A DNA stretch of 10,884 bases, taken from contig CALMBS010000048.1 in the NCBI GenBank assembly GCA_937860285.1, positions 1-10,884 of the forward strand. Reading direction: 5' to 3'. The stretch comes from an uncultured Chloroflexota bacterium (GTDB taxonomy: Bacteria; Chloroflexota; Dehalococcoidia; UBA2247; RBG-13-53-26). Shown in pieces: positions 6,761-10,884 of this stretch (the first letter of the stretch is position 1; each line of letters opens with the position of its first letter). The notes below the pieces were generated by a model. The model saw nothing but the letters and a program-made list of their open reading frames with translations. It had not been told where the DNA came from and searched no databases. The position numbers and the translations under genes are program-made.

Positions 6761-7012
6761 ATGACCCTGAGATGGATTGGCCTGGCCATGGCCCTGGCAG
6801 GGGGCCTGATGGCCATCCTGGCGCTCTGGGGGGGCTGGGGGGACTTCTGGGTGCTGGTCCTCATCGGCAGCCTCATTTTCGTGGTGGGCATGGGTGCGCT
6901 GATGCACCTGGGCCGCGGAAACGGCGGTGGCGGCAGCAAGACCGGTGGTGGTGGGAGTGGCAGCAGCACCGGCACCAACGGTGGCGGCGGCAGCACCGGC
7001 AGCGGCCAGTAG
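6761..7012 (+). CDS. Small two-helix membrane protein with Gly/Ser/Thr linker tail, 83 residues
   Basis: Residues 4-24 and 29-50 are hydrophobic membrane helices joined by the tight loop GGWGD. Residues 51-83 are a disordered tail of repeated GGGGS, TGGGGS and NGGGGS-like units ending in SGQ, with no conserved domain. I recognise no family and assign no function. The start ATG is 1 nt after the polA stop and has a good ribosome site inside polA. A flavoprotein gene follows after 30 nt. The hairpin topology would put both ends on the same side of the membrane; the charge balance (Arg near both the start and residue 52) suggests the cytoplasm, by inference. Only the helical part is likely to be conserved among relatives. 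Confidence 0.8.
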   Translation: MTLRWIGLAMALAGGLMAILALWGGWGDFWVLVLIGSLIFVVGMGALMHLGRGNGGGGSKTGGGGSGSSTGTNGGGGSTGSGQ

Positions 7013-7042
7013 TCCCGGCCGGCGTCCGAAAGGGGGTATCCG

Positions 7043-8722
7043 ATGGACAAGGGGTGGGTCCACACCACGGATGTGCTGGTGGTGGGGTCGGGTGGCGGGG
7101 GCATGACGGCGGCCCTGTCGGCCGGCGACAGCGGGGCCGAGGTTCTGGTCATCGAGAAGGGCCGCCTCTACGGCGGTTCCACTGCCATGTCCGGCGGCTC
7201 CATCTGGGTCCCCGGCAATCACCTGGCGGAGCGGGCCGGGCTGTCCGACTCGCCGGATGAGGCGCTGGCGTACCTGGTCGCGGTGACGGCCGGCCGGGTT
7301 CCCGAGGGGCGGCTGCGGGCCTACGTGAGCGCGGCCCCGGAGATGCTCCGGGACCTTCAGGCCAAGTCCCGGGTCCGGTTCCAGCTGGTGGCGGGCTACT
7401 CCGACTACTACCCCGCCCTGCCCGGCGCCCGCCCGGGAGGCGGGCGCACCATCGAGGCCATGCCCATGAGCGCCAGGAGGCTGGGCCGCCTGTGGGCGGA
7501 GATGCAGCCGTTGCCCAGCCAGGCCCGGCTGTTCGGGAGGATGATGGCCACCGCCGCCGATGCCCATCGGATGGTCGATGCCTCGCTCAGGGGCCGGGCC
7601 GCGGCCGCCCGGATCGTGGCCGCCTACTGCCTCAATCCCTGGCGCAGCCTGGCGAAGGCCGACACCCGGCTGACGCTGGGGAATGCCCTGATCGGCCGGT
7701 TGCGTCTCTCCCTGGCGGACCGCGGCATCGCGCTCTGGCTGGACACGGCCGGAGAGCACCTGATCATCGAGGACGGCCGCGTGGCTGGCATCGAGGCCGT
7801 CAGGGCCGGGCAGCGCCTTCGGGTGCGGGCCAGGAAGGGCGTCATCCAGGCCGCCGGCGGTTTCGCCCGGAACCGGGCCATGCGGGAGCAGTACCAGGCC
7901 CCGCCCGTTTCGGACGCCTGGACGGTGGCCTGCCCGGCCGATCACGGTGACGGCATACGGATGGGCCTGGAGGTGGGCGCCGCGGTGGACCTCATGGACG
8001 ACGCCTGGTGGATGCCCACGAGCGTGGCGCCGGGGTGCGAGCTGCCCAACATGAGCATCGTCGACCGCTCGCTGCCCGGCTGCATGATCGTGAACCGGCG
8101 GGGCCAGCGCTTCACCAACGAAGCGGCCCCCTATATCGATGTGGTCAAGAACCAGTACGCCAGCCACGGCAGAGGTGACGGGGCCATACCGGCCTACTTC
8201 ATCATGGACGGGCGTTTTCGGAAGAAGTACCCGGCCGGTCCCATAATGCCCGGGACCAGCGGCCGGAGGTTCATCGCCAGCGGCTTCCTGAAGGTGGCGG
8301 ACAGCATAGAGGGCCTGGCCGGCGAGTGCGGCATCGACCCGAAGGGGCTGGCGGCCGAGGTGGAGAAGCTCAACCGGTATGCCGCCACGGGCCTGGACCT
8401 GGACTTCCGCAAGGGCGACGCGGCCATCGACCGCTTCTACGCCGACCCGTCGGTGCGGCCCAATCCCTGCCTGGCCCCCCTGGACAAGCCTCCGTACTGG
8501 GCCTTTGAGCTCTGGCCGGGGGACCTGGGCACCAAGGGCGGCCTGGTGACGGACCAGGAAGCCCGGGTGCTCCGCGGGGACGGGTCGCCGATAGAAGGGC
8601 TCTATGCCACGGGCAACTGCTCGGCATCGGTGATGGGGAACTCCTACGCCGGGGCGGGGGCCACCATCGGCCCGTCGATGGTCTTTGGCTACCTTGCCGG
8701 CCGCCACGCGGCGGGGCGGTAG
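7043..8722 (+). CDS. FAD-dependent oxidoreductase, 3-ketosteroid delta1-dehydrogenase-like
   Basis: This 559-residue flavoprotein belongs to the fumarate reductase/KstD superfamily. The N-terminus has the dinucleotide-binding VVGSGGGG (13-20) and Glu38 at the end of the second strand, then YGGSTAMSGGSIWVPGN (43-59). GYSDYYPALPG (118-128) is a KstD-like segment in the FAD domain. RFTNEAAPY ends at Tyr364, a likely catalytic-domain tyrosine. The C-terminus has LGTKGGLVTD and NSYAGAGATIGPSMVFGYLA, where Tyr535 and Gly539 match the Tyr487/Gly491 pair that promotes enolisation in Rhodococcus KstD1. KstD enzymes remove hydrogens from C1 and C2 of 3-ketosteroids; relatives act on other cyclic ketones, so the substrate here is open. 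No signal peptide, so cytoplasmic. AAAGGGGG 6 nt before the ATG is the ribosome site. It sits between a membrane hairpin gene and a phosphoesterase gene, with no steroid-degradation neighbours. Confidence 0.88.
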   Translation: MDKGWVHTTDVLVVGSGGGGMTAALSAGDSGAEVLVIEKGRLYGGSTAMSGGSIWVPGNHLAERAGLSDSPDEALAYLVAVTAGRVPEGRLRAYVSAAPEMLRDLQAKSRVRFQLVAGYSDYYPALPGARPGGGRTIEAMPMSARRLGRLWAEMQPLPSQARLFGRMMATAADAHRMVDASLRGRAAAARIVAAYCLNPWRSLAKADTRLTLGNALIGRLRLSLADRGIALWLDTAGEHLIIEDGRVAGIEAVRAGQRLRVRARKGVIQAAGGFARNRAMREQYQAPPVSDAWTVACPADHGDGIRMGLEVGAAVDLMDDAWWMPTSVAPGCELPNMSIVDRSLPGCMIVNRRGQRFTNEAAPYIDVVKNQYASHGRGDGAIPAYFIMDGRFRKKYPAGPIMPGTSGRRFIASGFLKVADSIEGLAGECGIDPKGLAAEVEKLNRYAATGLDLDFRKGDAAIDRFYADPSVRPNPCLAPLDKPPYWAFELWPGDLGTKGGLVTDQEARVLRGDGSPIEGLYATGNCSASVMGNSYAGAGATIGPSMVFGYLAGRHAAGR

Positions 8723-8738
8723 AAGGCGGGGCCTGGCG

Positions 8739-9194
8739 ATGAGAATTGCCGTCCTCTCCGATACTCACGTCGGGTCCCTGGAGGAGCTCCCGGCCCCGAT
8801 GCTGAAAGCGCTGGCGGAGGCGGACCTGATCGTCCACGCCGGGGACTTCACTGAGACAGCCGTCCTTGATGGTCTGCGGTCGCTGAACGAGGTCAGGGCC
8901 GTCCACGGCAACATGGACTCGCTGAGGGTGCGGATGGCCTTGCCGCGCCGCGCCGTGTGCGACGCGGCGGGCAGGAGGATCGGGGTGACGCATGGACGGG
9001 GTGCTCCCACGGGCATCGCCGCCCGCGTCCGGGACGAGTTCGACCGGGCGGACGTGATCATCTTCGGGCATTCCCACATCCCCTGTCACGAGGTCATCCG
9101 CGGCGCCCTGATGTTCAACCCCGGCCGTTGCCGCGGGTACTATGGTCTCCTGACCATCGGGGATGACATAACGGCCCGGGTCGTCCCGGTCTGA
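8739..9194 (+). CDS. YfcE/MJ0936-type metallophosphoesterase
   Basis: The 151-residue product is a compact calcineurin-like phosphoesterase. Its metal-site motifs are in order: LSDTH (Asp8, His10), HAGDF (Asp36), VHGNMD (Asn58), VTHG (His85) and FGHSH (His111, His113). It ends with the family's FNPG segment, here FNPGRCRGYYG rather than the usual NPGS. Family members hydrolyse phosphodiesters such as bis-pNPP in vitro; physiological substrates are mostly unknown. The ATG at 8739 directly precedes the first beta strand (MRIAVLSDTH) and follows GAAGGCGGGG; a frame extension to 8685 would overlap the flavoprotein gene. It is 16 nt behind that gene and is the last of the rightward cluster, followed at once by a stem-loop. 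Confidence 0.93.
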   Translation: MRIAVLSDTHVGSLEELPAPMLKALAEADLIVHAGDFTETAVLDGLRSLNEVRAVHGNMDSLRVRMALPRRAVCDAAGRRIGVTHGRGAPTGIAARVRDEFDRADVIIFGHSHIPCHEVIRGALMFNPGRCRGYYGLLTIGDDITARVVPV

Positions 9195-9216
9195 CGAGGC
9201 CGGACCAGCGGCCTCG
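9195..9216 (+). terminator. Stem-loop directly after the phosphoesterase stop
   Basis: CGAGGCC (9195-9201) and GGCCTCG (9210-9216) pair perfectly around an 8-nt loop, starting one base after the stop codon. No T-run follows, so it is not a canonical intrinsic terminator; it may protect the 3' end or act with Rho. Confidence 0.4.
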
Positions 9217-9323
9217 GGCTCCCGCCGTCCGTCACGTGGTGATTCTGTGATGGGGCCCGGACCCCTTGAGAGGCACGGGAGAGTCAGGGCTGGTAGACTC
9301 GTATGATTCCGGAGGACCACAGC

Positions 9324-9476
9324 TTGTCTGTGGAGAAGGGACAGGTTGGGGAGAAGAGGCTGAGGGCCGTCACCATGATGGCCGGGTCAGAGGACGCGAT
9401 AGCCGTGGCGAGGGCGTTTCTGGACGTGCGCCGGGCGGTTGTCGGAGCGGCCAATCCGTTCTACCGGCTGCCTTGA
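9324..9476 (+). CDS. Candidate small protein, 50 residues, unknown function
   Basis: GGAGG at 9311-9315 is followed after 8 nt by TTG at 9324 and an open frame to TGA at 9474; a GTG at 9330 is an alternative start. The predicted product starts M-S-V-E-K-G-Q-V-G-E-K-R and then has a plausible amphipathic helix, SEDAIAVARAFLDVRRAVV, before ending GAANPFYRLP. By my count about 80% of codons end in G or C, consistent with the codon habit of this GC-rich window. A weak -10-like TATGAT (9302-9307) lies just before the ribosome site but has no good -35. A strong stem-loop begins 15 nt after the stop. I recognise no family. It could be a chance frame; I put reality near even odds. Confidence 0.4.
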   Translation: MSVEKGQVGEKRLRAVTMMAGSEDAIAVARAFLDVRRAVVGAANPFYRLP

Positions 9477-9491
9477 TGTGAGGGGGTCTAC

Positions 9492-9511
9492 CGGCCGGCT
9501 GTTGCCGGCCG
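9492..9511 (+). terminator. GC-only stem-loop after the candidate 50-residue ORF
   Basis: CGGCCGGC (9492-9499) and GCCGGCCG (9504-9511) are exact inverted repeats around the loop TGTT. No T-run follows. Its place just after the small ORF would suit a transcript 3' end. Confidence 0.4.
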
Positions 9512-9794
9512 CGAAGCCGGGGGCACGCAGGCAGCAGGGTGGGCGGTGGTGTGGACGGCACGGAGCAGCTTCTTGTTCCTCACCGCGCCGGTGGGTTCAG
9601 AAGGAGGGAGAGAGGAACCGGGAGAACACGACGGCAATCTACGCCGCGGGCAAGTGCCGGAGTTGTCGGGGCACTCGTGAAGGGCGGCGCCCCGGCCATC
9701 AGCCGGGAGAACCGCTGTACTGTACGGTGTATGAGGCACCTCGGCATCCCAGAGGCGCAGCCGCCAGTGCTGTGGCTCTCGTGATTGATCCCGA

Positions 9795-9820
9795 AGGCCG
9801 CCACGTTCGTGGCGCGGCCT
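9795..9820. other. Stem-loop with two-base bulge
   Basis: AGGCCG-CCACG (9795-9805) pairs with CGTGG-(CG)-CGGCCT (9808-9820), eleven base pairs with a CG bulge and a minimal loop. Its function is not evident. Confidence 0.35.
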
Positions 9821-9877
9821 GACCTTATGGACCCGGGCACAGGCGGATGAGGCGCCATGCAGACCGGCGTCGAAAAC

Positions 9878-9909
9878 GAGCGGGACGTCGCCTCGGCGAC
9901 GTCCCGCTC
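9878..9909. terminator. Perfect 15-bp inverted repeat, possible bidirectional terminator
   Basis: GAGCGGGACGTCGCC (9878-9892) and GGCGACGTCCCGCTC (9895-9909) are exact reverse complements separated by TC, the strongest stem in the window. AAAA precedes the left arm, so on the minus strand the stem is followed by GTTTT, a short terminator-like U-run. On the plus strand no T-run follows. It could end transcripts arriving from the right, or belong to a repeated extragenic palindrome family. Confidence 0.5.
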
Positions 9910-10059
9910 CTGCATCCTATCCGGCAGGTGAGGCCGGCCTGGCTCAGGGAGCCCTCCCACCAGCGTTCCTCTCTCCTGAGGCCGCTTCTAGGCTAAGCTT
10001 GTCCACCAGCGTCTCACCTGTGGGCCATCCGGATCGGCTTTCCATTCATGCTGCACTGC

Positions 10060-10124
10060 GTTAGAGGATATTAGCCCTCCCATGTTAGAATCACGATAGA
10101 GAAGTAATGGAACCGCGTTAGAAT
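10060..10124 (+). repeat. Three GTTAGA direct repeats upstream of the TIGR04076 gene
   Basis: GTTAGA occurs at 10060-10065, 10084-10089 and 10117-10122, the last two as GTTAGAAT. They contain TAGAAT, the same -10-like hexamer as the proposed polA promoter, but no good -35 is spaced correctly. They may be overlapping promoter elements or regulator sites; with 24- and 33-bp spacing they are not helically phased exactly. Confidence 0.3.
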
Positions 10125-10130
10125 GGAGGT
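10125..10130 (+). promoter_or_regulatory. Ribosome binding site that sets the TIGR04076 gene start
   Basis: GGAGGT is followed after 7 nt by the ATG at 10138. The upstream in-frame ATG at 10123 overlaps this site and is therefore unlikely to be the start. Confidence 0.85.
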
Positions 10131-10137
10131 TGGCCAC

Positions 10138-10407
10138 ATGTCCAGCGGGAACTGGCGGATAGTCGGCACCATAAAGCGTGTCAGGGGTTCGTGCACGATC
10201 GGCCACAAGGTGGGGGACCAGTTCGAGCTCAGCGGCTACTCCTCCGGCGGTCTCTGCGGCTACTTCTATCACGACATCTTTCCCTTCATCACCATGCTGG
10301 AATACGGGGGCGGGTTCCCCTGGGGGGATCCCGATGTGATGCAGTGGGAGTGCATCGACAAGGCGAATGCGGTGACCATCGAGCTGCGCCGTATCCAGGC
10401 CTCCTAG
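10138..10407 (+). CDS. TIGR04076 family protein, 89 residues
   Basis: The pattern matches the TIGR04076 family of small cysteine-containing proteins of unknown function: Cys19 followed by GHKVGD (22-27), GLCGYFYHDIFPF (38-50), GGGFPWGDPDVM (57-68), Cys72 in WECIDKANAVT, and the closing IELRRI. The three cysteines and the PW-x-DPD segment are the family's most constant features and suggest metal or cofactor binding, which is an inference. In the usual family pattern the third cysteine is followed by PD; here it is followed by ID. There is no signal peptide or membrane helix, so it should be cytoplasmic. Start chosen by the GGAGGT site. The gene stands alone, flanked on both sides by several hundred bases without clear genes, and is followed 50 nt later by a stem-loop. 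Confidence 0.88.
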   Translation: MSSGNWRIVGTIKRVRGSCTIGHKVGDQFELSGYSSGGLCGYFYHDIFPFITMLEYGGGFPWGDPDVMQWECIDKANAVTIELRRIQAS

Positions 10408-10457
10408 TGCGGCCTGGCGCCATGTCGGTGTCATGGTCCCGCTGCGGCGCCCGCGCT

Positions 10458-10477
10458 CCGGCCGCAGTGGCGGCCGG
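10458..10477 (+). terminator. GC-only stem-loop after the TIGR04076 gene
   Basis: CCGGCCGC (10458-10465) and GCGGCCGG (10470-10477) pair exactly around the loop AGTG. No T-run follows, as with the other stem-loops behind genes in this window. Confidence 0.4.
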
Positions 10478-10581
10478 TGGCGATTATGTGAGGGCCTGAC
10501 CGAGGGTAATCCGTGCCCCGGACCGACTAATCTGGAGCATGGCCGGTGTGATGTCCTCCCGTCAAACCAGGGCTCAGCTAA

Positions 10582-10626
10582 GTATTCCGACACGCCGGAA
10601 ATACGGTTTCCCCGGTCGTGGAATAC
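10582..10626 (+). repeat. Overlapping inverted repeats with alternative pairings
   Basis: GTATTCCG (10582-10589) can pair with CGGAAATAC (10596-10604, one bulged base) or with GGAATAC (10620-10626). GGAAA (10597-10601) can instead pair with TTTCC (10607-10611). The pairings exclude one another, which could be a switchable leader RNA or overlapping operator half-sites. The bases are seen directly; any switch is speculative. Confidence 0.35.
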
Positions 10627-10800
10627 GTAGCCCATTGGATACAGGGCAACACCGGTTTGTGTCATTATGGTAATCGTGTAAGAGGTGCCAGGGGTCAGAG
10701 ACACGCACGCCGAACGGCCAAGGCCGACGGCAAGCTGAAGGGTCCCGGCCCCGGGCGGGAAGAGAAAACCTGACCAGGGCAGCGGAGAAGGAGGACATCC

Positions 10801-10884
10801 ATGACGACTGAAGAAGCGAAGAATGCAGTGAGCTACGGCAATATCGTGAGCAACCTGCTGGCGCTCCGGGATGAAGTACGGCAG
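10801..10884 (+). CDS. N-terminus of an unidentified protein (first 28 codons, runs off right edge)
   Basis: AAGGAGG at 10788-10794 lies 6 nt before the ATG at 10801, a strong initiation signal, and the frame stays open to the window end. The visible residues, M-T-T-E-E-A-K-N-A-V-S-Y-G-N-I-V and then SNLLALRDEVRQ, look like the start of a soluble, helical protein with no signal peptide. This is too little to name a family. The leader upstream contains possible alternative RNA structures. Confidence 0.75.
   Translation, partial: MTTEEAKNAVSYGNIVSNLLALRDEVRQ

Larger units (their letters stand above)
9477..10137. other. Non-coding, hairpin-rich interval
   Basis: No frame here has a convincing start, ribosome site and codon bias. 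It holds stem-loops at 9492-9511, 9795-9820 and 9878-9909, a weaker cccggc/gccggg hairpin near 9692-9708, a 10-bp palindrome AGGCCGGCCT (9931-9940) beside a GGCTC-AGG-GAGCC hairpin (9941-9953), and a direct repeat CCACCAGCGT (9957-9966 and 10003-10012). An AAGGAGG at 9601-9607 has no start codon at a workable distance. From about 10050 the base composition becomes AT-richer, as expected before the next gene. A structured RNA is possible, but I recognise none: it does not look like RNase P, tmRNA, SRP or 6S RNA. Confidence 0.5.
10408..10800. other. Non-coding leader and intergenic region
   Basis: This interval separates the TIGR04076 gene from the last gene. It contains the stem-loop at 10458-10477 and the overlapping inverted repeats at 10582-10626. 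Bases from about 10560 to 10690 are distinctly AT-richer than the surroundings, as promoter or leader DNA would be. I looked for -35/-10 pairs: TTGGAT (10635-10640) has no suitably spaced partner, so I call no promoter. Small frames here (for example 10422-10499 and 10539-10673) lack ribosome sites. Confidence 0.5.

Noticed and set aside
6629..8707. Long minus-strand frame of 692 codons opposite the flavoprotein gene
   Set aside because: The opposite strand has intact FAD and catalytic motifs; the antisense frame is Gly/Pro/His/Arg-rich with no motif and reflects GC-rich codon bias.
9439..9822. Plus-strand frame with a C-x2-C (KCRSC) and a later Cys, suggestive of a zinc ribbon
   Set aside because: No ribosome site, unbiased third codon positions, very Arg/Gly/Pro-rich, and it crosses the 9492-9511 and 9795-9820 stem-loops.
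10539..10673. Plus-strand 44-codon frame in the leader of the last gene
   Set aside because: GGAG is only one base before the ATG, the composition is unbiased, and the frame overlaps the inverted-repeat cluster.
9988..10704. Minus-strand frame starting MSLTPGTSYTITI, like a fibronectin-type strand
   Set aside because: No ribosome site, no codon bias, and it runs antisense through the well-supported TIGR04076 gene; the resemblance is short and probably chance.

Overview
The window is GC-rich chromosomal DNA with housekeeping and metabolic genes packed tightly between positions 1 and 9194, then a sparser, hairpin-rich stretch to the right end. Many starts sit behind strong GGAGG ribosome sites, and GTG and TTG starts are used. 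The 909-residue DNA polymerase I with a decayed proofreading domain, a DUF2207-type membrane protein, a ketosteroid-dehydrogenase-like flavoprotein and a TIGR04076 protein would fit a GC-rich environmental bacterium such as a Chloroflexota (Dehalococcoidia-like). That placement is an inference from gene style, not from a marker gene. I see no phage, plasmid, insertion sequence, CRISPR array, tRNA or rRNA.

Left part (1-3890): a partial DUF2207-like membrane protein runs leftward off the edge. It is divergent from a sirtuin-type deacylase, and both have recognisable sigma70-type promoters in the 182-bp gap. The sirtuin ends 3 bp from the convergent end of an enoyl-CoA hydratase/isomerase family gene. 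That gene is the last of a leftward cluster: a possible 9-codon leader ORF, a 57-residue two-helix membrane protein, an O6-alkylguanine-DNA alkyltransferase and the hydratase-family protein. The cluster is apparently driven by a strong promoter at 3863-3892.

Middle part (3970-9194): a divergent promoter drives a rightward cluster with gaps of 1 to 30 nt. It contains polA, an 83-residue two-helix membrane protein with a GGGGS-like tail, a KstD-like FAD oxidoreductase and a YfcE-type metallophosphoesterase. DNA repair (alkyltransferase, Pol I) therefore sits on both sides of one divergent promoter region, and each side also has a tiny membrane hairpin protein.

Right part (9195-10884): mostly non-coding DNA with several strong GC-rich stem-loops, a candidate 50-residue ORF with a good ribosome site, a complete TIGR04076-family gene, a leader region with overlapping inverted repeats, and the first 28 codons of an unidentified gene. 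No clearly new multi-gene system is demonstrable. The best leads are the two small membrane proteins around polA, the leader ORF, the unlisted small ORF and the potential alternative RNA folds before the last gene.
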